Below, piece after piece: positions 15,922-23,892 of a stretch of 23,987 nucleotides of DNA (its first letter is position 1; every line of letters begins with the position of its first letter). The stretch spans positions 1 through 23,987 of the forward strand of contig CATYIV010000031.1 of the NCBI GenBank assembly GCA_958407465.1, given 5' to 3'. Origin of the DNA: an uncultured Collinsella sp. GTDB lineage: Bacteria > Actinomycetota > Coriobacteriia > Coriobacteriales > Coriobacteriaceae. A program made the position numbers and the translations under genes. The notes under the pieces were generated by a model that saw nothing but the letters and a program-made list of their open reading frames with translations, ran no database searches and was not told where the DNA came from.

Positions 15922-17328
15922 CTATTCCATTTGCGATTTCGCCGCAGCGGCAAGCTGGGCCACATAGTCCTTAAACACGCGGCCGCGCTCCTCATAGCCC
16001 GAGAACTCATCGAACGAAGAGCAGGCAGGAGAAAGTAAGATCACGTCGCCACGGCTCGACAGCGAACGGGCGACGTCCACGGCATCGCGCAGGTCATCCG
16101 CCTGGGCGATATCCACGTCACCATCGACATCGGCCTCGTCCATAGCGGCGGTAAAGCGCTCGCGCGCATCGCCAAAGCAAACGACCGAGCGCACGTTGTC
16201 CATAACGACGCGGGCAAAGTCCGCAAGCGGCGTACCCTTATCGTGGCCGCCGAGCAGCAAAATCACATCGTCGTCGGGAAACGCCGTCAGGGCCTTTTCG
16301 ACTGCATCGGTGTTCGTTGCCTTGGAATCGTTGACGTAGCGCACGCCATCGATCTCGCCACAGGGCTCAACGCGGTGCTCCAGCGGCTGGAACGATGCCA
16401 AACCACGGCAAATGCCCTCGGGATCGGCACCGACGGCCAAAGCAGCCGTGGCAGCACATAGGGCATTGATGACATTGTGATGGCCCGAGATCTTGAGCTC
16501 GGAAGTGGCGACAAGCTGAGTCTCGACGCCCTTCAGGCGGACGACCAACTTGCCGTCGCGCACAAAGGCGGCGTCTGCACCCTCGGGCTCGTCAAAAGCG
16601 ACCTTGCAGATGCGGCGGCCCGGCATGTAGATGTACTCATCGAACTCATGGATGCCGGCATCCTCAACGTCGATAACCACGAGGTCGTCGTCGACCATAT
16701 TCTCGAACAACTTGATCTTGGCAAGCGCATAGTTCTTGTGGCTCTTGTGCCAGCCCAGGTGGTCGGGCGTGATGTTGAGCAGCACCGCCACGCGAGGATG
16801 AAGCTCGGCGGTCGTAGCAATCTGATAACTCGACAGCTCGGCCACAAACCACTCATTATGTGCGCGGCCGTCGATCTCGTTCACGGGCGGCTCACCGATA
16901 TTGCCGACGGCCACGCTGGCTTCACCGGCGGCCTTGAGCAGATAATCAGTCAGCGACGTGGTAGTTGTCTTGCCGTTGGTGCCCGTGATGGCAATCCAAT
17001 TTTGGGGAGACAAGCGATAGGCAAACTCGGGCTCGCCCATAATCTGAGCGGCATGCTCACGCCCCGCCTTAAAGAAGGACGAGAACTCCGAAATACCCGG
17101 GCATGTCACGCACACGTCATAGGCGCCCTCGACCTGTTCGGCCCCATAGACAAACGACGCACCAGCAGCCTCGAGCGCACGCGTGGCGTCATTGGGCTCA
17201 GAGGTGCCGCCGCCATACACGGTAACGGCGCTTACGCGCTCGGGATGTGCCAGCGCCCAGCGGGCGACATCGAGACCGGATTTGCCCTGACCCAAAACGA
17301 GCAGGCTAAAGACATCAGCAAGAGGCAT
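15922..17328 (-). CDS. murD: UDP-MurNAc-L-Ala--D-Glu ligase MurD
   Basis: MurD adds D-Glu to UDP-MurNAc-L-Ala with ATP. The 468-residue protein has the N-terminal UDP-site fold (LLVLGQGKSGLDVARWAL, about 9-26), VTCPGIS, the ATP loop ITGTNGKTTTTSL (114-126, K120), GNIGEPPVNEIDG, ELSSYQI, LNITPDHLGWHKS, LEHRVEPCGEIDGVRYVNDSKATN (central C-terminal site) and LLLGGHDKG, all in family order. The start is 9 bp after the mraY stop; its ribosome site is weak, so it may be coupled to mraY translation. ftsW follows closely. Confidence 0.97.
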   Translation of the reverse strand: MPLADVFSLLVLGQGKSGLDVARWALAHPERVSAVTVYGGGTSEPNDATRALEAAGASFVYGAEQVEGAYDVCVTCPGISEFSSFFKAGREHAAQIMGEPEFAYRLSPQNWIAITGTNGKTTTTSLTDYLLKAAGEASVAVGNIGEPPVNEIDGRAHNEWFVAELSSYQIATTAELHPRVAVLLNITPDHLGWHKSHKNYALAKIKLFENMVDDDLVVIDVEDAGIHEFDEYIYMPGRRICKVAFDEPEGADAAFVRDGKLVVRLKGVETQLVATSELKISGHHNVINALCAATAALAVGADPEGICRGLASFQPLEHRVEPCGEIDGVRYVNDSKATNTDAVEKALTAFPDDDVILLLGGHDKGTPLADFARVVMDNVRSVVCFGDARERFTAAMDEADVDGDVDIAQADDLRDAVDVARSLSSRGDVILLSPACSSFDEFSGYEERGRVFKDYVAQLAAAAKSQME

Positions 17329-17337
17329 GAAAGACCA

Positions 17338-18357
17338 CTATCCCAACTGGAAGAACAAAGCAAGGCCAACGGCACCAAAGGCCGCAGCGATAATCCAAAA
17401 ACGGATGACGACCTTGGTCTCGGCCCAGCCCTTCTTTTCGAAATGATGATGGATGGGCGCCATAAGGAAGACGCGCTTGTGCGTAAAGTGGAAGTAGACA
17501 ACCTGAATCATGACCGACAGGGTCTCAACGATAAACAGGCCGCCGATGATGAGGGAGACGACCTCGGTGTTGGTCATGATGGACGTGCAGGCAAACGCGG
17601 CGCCCAGGGCAAGCGAGCCGGTATCGCCCATAAAGATGCTCGCCGGATAGCAGTTGAACCACAGAAAGCCCAAGCAGGCACCGGCACACGCGGTGCAGAA
17701 GATGGACAGGTTCACGTCTCCGTGCAAAAACGCCATGGCAGCCATGGCGAGCATGGCGATCATGGAGGTGCCGCCAGCAAGACCGTCAAGGCCATCGGTC
17801 AGGTTCACGGCATTAGAAAGACCGGCGATCATCAGCCAGCAAAAGACAATGTAGAGCCACGGGAACGAAAGGCCGCAGATGGTGGTCGAAAGAACACCGA
17901 GGTCAATCGTCAGGCCGCCGGGAAAACGAATCTCGGGGGCGACGCCGCACCAGTTGACGGCAAGTACCGTAAAGGTGACACAGATAATGGTTAGGCCGAT
18001 CATCTTGGCATGAGGCGTCAGACCGAGCGAGCGCCCGTGCGTAACGGAGGTCAGGTCGTCGATCAGGCCCAGCACGCCGGTCGCCAGCGTGGCGAGCAGC
18101 ACGAGCACGAGCTCGGTGGTGAGCTTGCCCATCAGCAGGCAGGTCAGCGAGATCGCGACGAGGATGACAACGCCACCCATGGTGGGCGTTCCCTGCTTAA
18201 CCAAATGACGCTTGGGGCCGTCGGCACGAACCTGCTGGCCGATACCCTCGACCTTGAGCAGCTTGATCCACCACGGCATGAGCAGCAGCGCAATGGCAGC
18301 GGCGATGCCAAGCCCCAAAAAAGCCTGATACGTTGGATACGAGGGATTGCCGAACAT
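17338..18357 (-). CDS. mraY: Phospho-MurNAc-pentapeptide transferase MraY
   Basis: MraY transfers phospho-MurNAc-pentapeptide to undecaprenyl phosphate to form lipid I at the membrane. The 339-residue protein is mostly hydrophobic with about ten membrane segments. Diagnostic cytoplasmic motifs are present: VKQGTPTMGGVVIL (about 53-66), the acidic cluster NAVNLTDGLDGLAGG, WFNCYPASIFMGDTGSLALG and the uridine-site loop MAPIHHHFEKKGW near 295-310. The start lies 3 bp after the murF stop and probably relies on coupled translation, as only GGAAGG about 12 bases upstream is seen. murD starts 9 bp after its stop. Confidence 0.98.
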   Translation of the reverse strand: MFGNPSYPTYQAFLGLGIAAAIALLLMPWWIKLLKVEGIGQQVRADGPKRHLVKQGTPTMGGVVILVAISLTCLLMGKLTTELVLVLLATLATGVLGLIDDLTSVTHGRSLGLTPHAKMIGLTIICVTFTVLAVNWCGVAPEIRFPGGLTIDLGVLSTTICGLSFPWLYIVFCWLMIAGLSNAVNLTDGLDGLAGGTSMIAMLAMAAMAFLHGDVNLSIFCTACAGACLGFLWFNCYPASIFMGDTGSLALGAAFACTSIMTNTEVVSLIIGGLFIVETLSVMIQVVYFHFTHKRVFLMAPIHHHFEKKGWAETKVVIRFWIIAAAFGAVGLALFFQLG

Positions 18358-18360
18358 GGG

Positions 18361-19785
18361 CTAGCACACACCTTCCACAAAGCGGTCGAGCTCAACAAAA
18401 CGGGAACCCTTGACCAGTACAACATCATGTTTTTCAAGCGCGCCGCCCATGCGGTCGAGCACCTGCTGATAATCGGAGAACACCTGGATGCGGTCCTCGT
18501 CCATGCCCATCATGCGCGCGGCATCGGCCATAAGCTGGGCCAGCTCACCACCCACGCACGCCAGCATGTCGAGCTTCTTGGCGGCGGCATAGGCGCCCAC
18601 GAGCTCATGCATGCGAGGAGCCTCATCGCCCATCTCGCCCATCTCGCCCAGGATCGCCATACGAGACCCCGTGCACGAAAGCGAGCACAGCAGATCGAGG
18701 CCAGCAGCCATAGATTCGGCACTGGCGTTATAGGAATCGTCGATGACGCGGGCACCGCTCTTGGCGCGCTTGATCTCCTGGCGGTGACCGGTGATCGTGA
18801 GGCCTCTAAAGGCAGCATCGATCTGCTCGGGCGTCACGCCCAGGCGATAGGCAACTGCGGCGGCCTTAACGGCATTTGGGACGGACTGCACGCCGGGGAT
18901 GGCAAGCATGGTATCGGTCGTCTCACCCTGGCCAAAATCGAGCGTAAAGACCGGACGGCCCTCGTCATCAACACGAATGTCGCGGGCACGGACCTCATCA
19001 TCGTCCGAGACGCCGGCCAGCATCACGTCGATACCAGCAGGCTGGGCGAACGTATCGCGAATGAACGGTGTATAGTCGTCCTCGCCGCCCAAAACCAGCA
19101 GCGGCAAGAAGTCGCCGGCGGCGCACATACCCTGGACAATCTCGGCCTTAGCGCGGGCGATGTTCTCGCGGCTACCCAAAATGCCGATATGAGAGGTACC
19201 AATCTTGCTCACGATGGCAAGGTTGGGATTGGCGGACTGGGACAGGCGCTCAATCTCGTGGAAATGGTTCATGCCCATCTCGAGCACCAGGACCTCGGTA
19301 TCGGCCGGAGCGGAAAGCACCGTGAGCGGCATGCCGATCAGGTTATTGAAATTGCCCTTGGTGGCCCAGACACGATAGCGCTTGGCGAGCACGGCGGCGA
19401 GCACGTCCTTGGTCGTCGTCTTGCCGATGGAACCGGTAATACCAACGACCAGGCAGCCAAGCTCCAGGCGATACGCGTGCGCCAAACGCAGCAGAAACTC
19501 CTCGGGATCATCGGTCAGCAAGATGGCACAGCCCTTGTCCTGCGCCAGCGAGACCAGCTCGGCCTCGGGCTCACGCGTCATCACGACGGCGCCGGCACCC
19601 GACTGGACGGCACGGGAAGCAAAATCATTGCCGTCGACGTTTTCACCGGGAAAGGCGACGAAAATCGTCCCTTCCTCGACCTGGCGCGAGTCGATAACGC
19701 ACCCGCGGCATACCCGATCGGCTTCTCCCGTCACGGTTCGGGCCCCAGTTGCGGCCGCGAGGTTGTTGACGGCGATCTCTATCAT
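18361..19785 (-). CDS. murF: UDP-MurNAc-tripeptide--D-Ala-D-Ala ligase MurF
   Basis: MurF adds D-Ala-D-Ala to the UDP-MurNAc tripeptide. The 474-residue protein has the MurF N-terminal domain (VIDSRQVEEGTIFVAFPGEN, 30-49), ATP loop GITGSIGKTTTKD (115-127, K122), TKGNFNNLIGMPLTVL, LEMGMNHFHEIERL and SKIGTSHIGILGSRENIA, then VIDDSYNASAESMAAGL in the C-terminal domain. TKGNFNN...G.PLTVL separates it from MurE, which it might be mistaken for given that murE is absent here. AGGGGAG lies five bases before the ATG. It leads the group down to ftsQ and is preceded by a 126-bp non-coding gap. Confidence 0.96.
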   Translation of the reverse strand: MIEIAVNNLAAATGARTVTGEADRVCRGCVIDSRQVEEGTIFVAFPGENVDGNDFASRAVQSGAGAVVMTREPEAELVSLAQDKGCAILLTDDPEEFLLRLAHAYRLELGCLVVGITGSIGKTTTKDVLAAVLAKRYRVWATKGNFNNLIGMPLTVLSAPADTEVLVLEMGMNHFHEIERLSQSANPNLAIVSKIGTSHIGILGSRENIARAKAEIVQGMCAAGDFLPLLVLGGEDDYTPFIRDTFAQPAGIDVMLAGVSDDDEVRARDIRVDDEGRPVFTLDFGQGETTDTMLAIPGVQSVPNAVKAAAVAYRLGVTPEQIDAAFRGLTITGHRQEIKRAKSGARVIDDSYNASAESMAAGLDLLCSLSCTGSRMAILGEMGEMGDEAPRMHELVGAYAAAKKLDMLACVGGELAQLMADAARMMGMDEDRIQVFSDYQQVLDRMGGALEKHDVVLVKGSRFVELDRFVEGVC

Positions 19786-19911
19786 TGCAGCTCCCCTGTA
19801 AACCTAATAATGCTATCGGCGTATTGTATCCCAGCGCCGCACATGCGTGGTGCAGGGCATGTGAACACCCTCATATGGGACAACAAACCACGCCCCAAAG
19901 ATTGTAACCCC
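19786..19911 (-). promoter_or_regulatory. ftsI-murF gap with hairpin and lone -10 candidate
   Basis: The gap contains an inverted repeat, CACATGC (19840-19846) and GCATGTG (19857-19863), 7-bp arms with a 10-base loop and no T-run. Downstream on the minus strand, TACAAT (19828-19823) resembles a -10, but no good -35 lies 16-18 bp before it. No reading frame of note is present. The place is where murE sits in most dcw clusters, and none of its sequence remains. Confidence 0.35.
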
Positions 19912-21777
19912 CTACTTCGTGTGCGGGATACCCAGCACGTCGAGCGCGTTGGCCATAATGGACTGGAACGGCACCGCAGCGGCATCTGAGCCGCTCGGCG
20001 TTCCGTCGAGCGTGATATAACACAGCACCTTGGGCGATTGTGCCGGTGCAAAGCCCATAAAGGACGACATGTAGTTCTCCTTGAGGTAGCCGCCGTTCTC
20101 GTCGGCACGTTCGGCCGTACCGGTCTTACCCGCTACGTCATAGCCGTCAACCGCGCCGCCAACGCCCGTTCCCTCGGACACGACCGTCTGCATGCACGAT
20201 GTCACCTGGGATGCGGCGTCCTCCGAAATCGCGCGCTCGCCTTCGCCCCAGTCCTTCTCGTCGCCTTTGCTGGACTTATAGAAGTGCGGTGTCATCATCA
20301 CGCCGCCGTTGGCGATGCCGCCCACGGCACGTGCGATCTCAATCGGCGAGACAGACAGTGCCTGTCCAAAGCTCATCGAGCCCAGCGTGGCGCCGTCATA
20401 CTGGTCACGCTCCTTGACGATACCCAGGCTCTCGCCCGGAAAATCTACACCAGAGCTGTGACCGATGCCCCACTTGTCCACATAGGTGGCAAAGTCGTCG
20501 GCACCGATCTTGCGCCCCACCAGGACAAAGCCCACGTTGGACGAACGGCGCATCATCTCGCGCACATCCATGGTCATGGCGTAGTCGCGCTTGTCGGCAT
20601 CGGTGACGGTATCGTCGCCCACCTTGATGCTCGCCGGCACCTCAAACGACGTACTCGATCGCACGACACCCAAGTCGAAGCCGGCGCCCGCCACGAGCGT
20701 CTTAAAGACCGAGCCGGGCTCGTAGGCGTCGGTGACCAGGCGCAAGTTCATATCCTCGGTCTTGGCGTTTTCCAGATCGGTCTGGTCGTAAGTCGGATAC
20801 GAGCAGGCTGCCAAGATCTCGCCTGTCGTAGGATCGGTGACCAGCGCCGAGCCGTTCTTGGCCTTTGTCTTCTCGACAGCCTCTGCCAGGGCATCCTCGG
20901 CCGCACGCTGGATATTGACGTCGAGCGTCGTCACGATATCAACGCCGTCGACCGCAGCCACCTTTTTATAGGCACCGCCCGCGATATAGCTGCCGTCCCT
21001 CGCGCGCTCGCGTACGAGAGAACCGTTCGTGCCGGTCAGAAGCTTGTTGTATTGCTTTTCGAGACCCGTCAAGCCGTCGTTGTCTACATTCACTACACCC
21101 AGCACCTGCGATGCCAGATTGCCGTATGGATATACACGCTTCATGGCCTGCTCAAAAAGCACGCCGGGCAGGTTCTTCTTCTCCAGCGCCGCAACATCGT
21201 CTTCGTCCACCTGGCGCTTGATATACACCCAGGTTCCATCGGACTCGACGAGCTTGCGGCAGGTCTTTTTATCGATTCCAGTTGCCTTGACCAGCGCCGA
21301 CACCGTCTTGTCAACATCCTCGACAAGCTGCGGGTTCACGGCGATGTTGCGACATTCGACCGACGACGCCAACACGTTGCCGTTGCGGTCGTAGATGGTG
21401 CCGCGTTTGGCATAGAGGGTCTGCGCAAGCAGGCGGCGCGCATCGGCACGCTCGCGCAGTTTATCGGCTTCGACAATTTGATAGTCGGCAAGGCGAAAGA
21501 CGCCCAAGCCCAAGCCAAGCCCAATGAAGCCCATGACGGCTTTGCGGCGAGGCAGAGGCGCGCCTGTGAGCCATTCGGTCGACGAACTCTTGCGCGACCT
21601 GGTGTTATGCACTTGAGGGCCGCCCGAGCCGCGAAGTCGCGACGCCGGGTCGTTGCCACGGGACTGCCCGGCGTTGTAAGATTGCCGACCCGTTCCTTGA
21701 TAACCAGAACGTCCCCGCGACGAGGGACGTCCAGAACCGCGGCCCCCATCGGAACCGCGGCGATAGTCATTTGTCAT
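19912..21777 (-). CDS. ftsI: Septal class B penicillin-binding protein (FtsI/PBP2-like)
   Basis: This transpeptidase cross-links septal peptidoglycan outside the membrane, working with FtsW. The 621-residue protein has an Arg/Gly/Ser-rich cytoplasmic tail (1-78), one membrane anchor (about 81-100), the PBP dimerisation domain starting RGTIYDRNGNVLA (125-137), and the transpeptidase domain with SVFK (356-359, catalytic S356), SSN (412-414) and KTGTAE (551-556). No PASTA repeats follow; it ends soon after the transpeptidase domain. The start lies 17 bp after the ftsL-like stop and has no strong ribosome site, so coupling is likely. It is the only class B PBP here, and its place in the cluster argues for the septal enzyme. 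Confidence 0.95.
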   Translation of the reverse strand: MTNDYRRGSDGGRGSGRPSSRGRSGYQGTGRQSYNAGQSRGNDPASRLRGSGGPQVHNTRSRKSSSTEWLTGAPLPRRKAVMGFIGLGLGLGVFRLADYQIVEADKLRERADARRLLAQTLYAKRGTIYDRNGNVLASSVECRNIAVNPQLVEDVDKTVSALVKATGIDKKTCRKLVESDGTWVYIKRQVDEDDVAALEKKNLPGVLFEQAMKRVYPYGNLASQVLGVVNVDNDGLTGLEKQYNKLLTGTNGSLVRERARDGSYIAGGAYKKVAAVDGVDIVTTLDVNIQRAAEDALAEAVEKTKAKNGSALVTDPTTGEILAACSYPTYDQTDLENAKTEDMNLRLVTDAYEPGSVFKTLVAGAGFDLGVVRSSTSFEVPASIKVGDDTVTDADKRDYAMTMDVREMMRRSSNVGFVLVGRKIGADDFATYVDKWGIGHSSGVDFPGESLGIVKERDQYDGATLGSMSFGQALSVSPIEIARAVGGIANGGVMMTPHFYKSSKGDEKDWGEGERAISEDAASQVTSCMQTVVSEGTGVGGAVDGYDVAGKTGTAERADENGGYLKENYMSSFMGFAPAQSPKVLCYITLDGTPSGSDAAAVPFQSIMANALDVLGIPHTK

Positions 21778-21794
21778 ACTCAGCTACCGTCTTG

Positions 21795-22265
21795 CTACTG
21801 AGCGGTCGCGGTCGCGTTGGCGCCCGCGGCTGCATCCTGCGAAAAGTCAAGTGTAACGCTCTCGCCGGGCTCCACCATGCCATAAGCGCCCGCAAGGTCG
21901 CGAATGCGCGTGTCGGCGCCATAGACCGAATGCATGACCTCCAGGTCGGAGCTCTCATCGGTCGCCTTTTCGAGCGTGTTGGTAAGCTCGGCGTTGCTGT
22001 TGAGCACCTGGGCCGTAACGCCGGCGAGCGCCACGCGGGCGACGCCGATCGTCATGAAGATAGCCGCAATGATGCAAAACGTTTTAAGAACGCTCATGAA
22101 AACCGGGCTTACCACCTGGTTTGCCTGACGGCCCGCGCCCGTGTAGACATCAAAGCGCGGCGCGCGCTGCTCACGGGGAGCAACGGGGGCCTGCGGCGTC
22201 TCACGATAGGCGGGCATGGCGTTCATATCATAGGCGAGTGCTGCGCTTGAAGTGTTGTAGCCCAT
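21795..22265 (-). CDS. ftsL: FtsL-like septum protein
   Basis: The 156-residue protein has a hydrophilic Pro/Arg-rich tail (1-57), one membrane segment (about 58-82) and a short extracellular coiled coil (about 84-125) followed by a DLAGAYGMVEPGESVTLDF segment, as in FtsL and related septum-initiator proteins. The Ala-rich tail (145-156) is not conserved in the family as far as I know. FtsL joins FtsQ and FtsB-type partners to activate FtsW and the septal PBP. Sequence identity in this family is low, so the name rests on topology and on the place between rsmH and ftsI. GGGAGG lies nine bases before the ATG. Confidence 0.8.
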   Translation of the reverse strand: MGYNTSSAALAYDMNAMPAYRETPQAPVAPREQRAPRFDVYTGAGRQANQVVSPVFMSVLKTFCIIAAIFMTIGVARVALAGVTAQVLNSNAELTNTLEKATDESSDLEVMHSVYGADTRIRDLAGAYGMVEPGESVTLDFSQDAAAGANATATAQ

Positions 22266-22355
22266 GATATGCCGCCTCCCATCCCGAGTACGTTGGTAGT
22301 GTGTTTAAGCTTCGTTTATGGTGCGAGCGGGAGGTCCAATATCGCGCGGTCGCGT

Positions 22356-23321
22356 CTACAGACGCTGCGCCACGCGGATTTTGGCTGATCTCGCCCGAGG
22401 GTTGCGCTCAACCTCATCAGGCTGGGCAACCAAGGGTTTGCGGGTGATGACCTTGAGTATCGGCACGTTGCCGCACACGCACACCGGAATCTCCGGCGGA
22501 CACGTGCACCCCTGGCTCATCTCCTTAAAGTGGTTCTTTACGATACGGTCCTCGAGCGAGTGATACGAGATGACGCAGATACGTCCGCCCGGGTTGAGCC
22601 ACCTGGTGGCGGCATCAAGCCCTCGTTCGAGCACATCGAGCTCGTGATTGACCTCGATGCGAATGGCCTGGAAACTTTTCTTGGCCGGGTGTCCACCATG
22701 CCGACGAGCGGCAGCCGGGATACCCGCCTTGATGATCTTGACAAATTGGCCGGTGGTTTCGATCGGTTCTTGCTCGCGGCGGCGCACGATCTCGCGCGCG
22801 ATCTGCGAGGCGAACTTCTCTTCGCCGTAGACGCGTAGAATCCGGGCGAGGTCGTGTTCGTTATAGGTGTTGATGACCTCAGCTGCGTTTAAGGTGTTAT
22901 TACCCGGATCCATCCGCATGTCCAATGGGGCGTCCTCGTTATACGAAAAGCCCCTGCCAGGGATATCGAGTTGCGGCGACGAAACGCCCAAATCGAACAG
23001 GAAGCCATCGACCCCGGGCACCTCGGCCGAGCAAAGCAGCTCGTCCAAGTCGCCGAAGTTGCCCTTCAGCAGCTGGTGCGGAACGCCGGGAACCTCGCGG
23101 TCCAGACGGGCGCCAGCGGCCTCGAGGGCCATGTCGTCCTGATCGACGCCGAGCAAAAGGCCCGTCTCCCCCACCTGCGCGGCCATCTTTACCGAATGAC
23201 CGGCACCGCCAAGGGTGCAATCGCAGACAACGGAGCCGCTCTTTAGCCGCAGCGACTCAAGCACTTCGCCGAGCATGACAGGTTCATGCCGATATTCTTG
23301 TGTCAAGATCCCACGCTCCAT
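22356..23321 (-). CDS. rsmH: 16S rRNA (cytosine(1402)-N4)-methyltransferase RsmH
   Basis: RsmH (MraW) methylates N4 of C1402 in the 16S rRNA decoding centre using S-adenosylmethionine. The 321-residue protein has HEPVMLGEVLESL (12-24), the SAM loop CDCTLGGAGHS (about 33-43), LLGVDQDD, GFLFDLGVSSPQLD, GFSYNEDAPLDMRMD, KKSFQAIRIEVNHEL and ISYHSLEDRIVKNHF, all signatures of this family, and ends KIRVAQRL. The start lies 20 bp after the mraZ stop with a weak ribosome site; TTG at 23306 is a possible alternative. The 90-bp gap to the ftsL-like gene shows no clear promoter. Confidence 0.98.
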   Translation of the reverse strand: MERGILTQEYRHEPVMLGEVLESLRLKSGSVVCDCTLGGAGHSVKMAAQVGETGLLLGVDQDDMALEAAGARLDREVPGVPHQLLKGNFGDLDELLCSAEVPGVDGFLFDLGVSSPQLDIPGRGFSYNEDAPLDMRMDPGNNTLNAAEVINTYNEHDLARILRVYGEEKFASQIAREIVRRREQEPIETTGQFVKIIKAGIPAAARRHGGHPAKKSFQAIRIEVNHELDVLERGLDAATRWLNPGGRICVISYHSLEDRIVKNHFKEMSQGCTCPPEIPVCVCGNVPILKVITRKPLVAQPDEVERNPRARSAKIRVAQRL

Positions 23322-23341
23322 CCGTTACCCGTGCCTTGCCC

Positions 23342-23776
23342 TTACGAGAAGAAGAGGTCCAGCAGGGCCTCATCGTCATCGTCCTCATCGGCCGCGGCGC
23401 GATCCCAAACCTCAAGGTGGTCGTAGTTGCCCACAACCGTGACCTCGCGGTCGAGGTTCGCCTGCTTGCGGAGAGACTCGGAAAGACCGATACGACCGGC
23501 ACTGTCCACATCCATCGACGTGGTGCGCTTGTTGATCGCCCTCATGAGCTTCTGGTCATTAATGTCACGCGGGTTAAAACCCTCGTGGCCCTCACGACCC
23601 GCGAAGAGTCCTTCGACCCACTTATCGAAGGCCTCGGCAGAGAACACGTACAGAGCATCGACATCCAGGGCTTTGAACACGCGAACGTGCTCTCCAAGCT
23701 CCTCGCGAAGAGGTGCAGGCAGGGACAGACGACCTTTTGCATCGAGATTGCGCTCGTATGCACCAGTCATTCCCAT
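23342..23776 (-). CDS. mraZ: Transcriptional regulator MraZ
   Basis: MraZ is a DNA-binding protein that controls the dcw cluster, usually through repeats in its own promoter. The 144-residue protein contains the two AbrB-like swapped-hairpin repeats typical of the family: GAYERNLDAKGRLSLPAPLR (5-24) and MDVDSAGRIGLSESLRKQA (about 88-106) followed by VVGNYDHLEVWD. The last about 20 residues are strongly acidic (ADEDDDDEALLDL). GGAGG lies six bases before the chosen ATG; a second ATG two codons on is possible. It is the first gene of the cluster, with its promoter and candidate operators upstream. Confidence 0.97.
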   Translation of the reverse strand: MGMTGAYERNLDAKGRLSLPAPLREELGEHVRVFKALDVDALYVFSAEAFDKWVEGLFAGREGHEGFNPRDINDQKLMRAINKRTTSMDVDSAGRIGLSESLRKQANLDREVTVVGNYDHLEVWDRAAADEDDDDEALLDLFFS

Positions 23777-23812
23777 GTGCGCCCTCCCCTCGGTTACTCA
23801 GATGGCACGTAC

Positions 23813-23829
23813 GCGGGGAACCACCCCGC
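23813..23829 (-). promoter_or_regulatory. Hairpin in the mraZ leader
   Basis: GCGGGG (23813-23818) and CCCCGC (23824-23829) make a perfect 6-bp stem with a 5-base loop, 37 bases before the mraZ ATG and within the transcript expected from the promoter at 23845-23873. No T-run follows, so it is not a terminator. A role in mRNA stability is possible. Confidence 0.35.
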
Positions 23830-23844
23830 CTGTCGACGTCATTA

Positions 23845-23873
23845 ATAATATGTGGAACCGCCCCATTTTTCAA
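23845..23873 (-). promoter_or_regulatory. Promoter of mraZ and the dcw operon
   Basis: On the minus strand TTGAAA (23873-23868) is followed after exactly 17 bases by TATTAT (23850-23845), close to the sigma-70 consensus TTGACA-17-TATAAT. Transcription should begin near 23838, giving a leader of about 60 bases before mraZ. No other promoter this good was found in the cluster. Confidence 0.75.
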
Positions 23874-23885
23874 CACCTTTCCCCA
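23861..23885 (-). promoter_or_regulatory. Candidate MraZ operator repeats
   Basis: On the minus strand TGGGG (23885-23881), TGTTG (23875-23871) and TGGGG (23865-23861) recur every 10 bases, with five-base spacers. This matches the TGGGN-N5 arrangement described for MraZ sites in E. coli, with the middle copy degenerate. The copies overlap the -35 and spacer of the promoter, fitting repression. The farthest copy borders the doubtful homopolymer region. Confidence 0.45.
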
Positions 23886-23892
23886 CCCCATA

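Noticed and set aside
18010..19989. Plus-strand open frame of 659 codons opposite mraY, murF and ftsI
   Set aside because: It crosses three well-supported genes and an intergenic gap, resembles no family, and is explained by third-position GC bias.
20038..21801. Plus-strand open frame of 587 codons opposite the septal PBP
   Set aside because: The PBP on the minus strand has all catalytic motifs. The antisense translation is Arg/His/Ala-rich with no domain.
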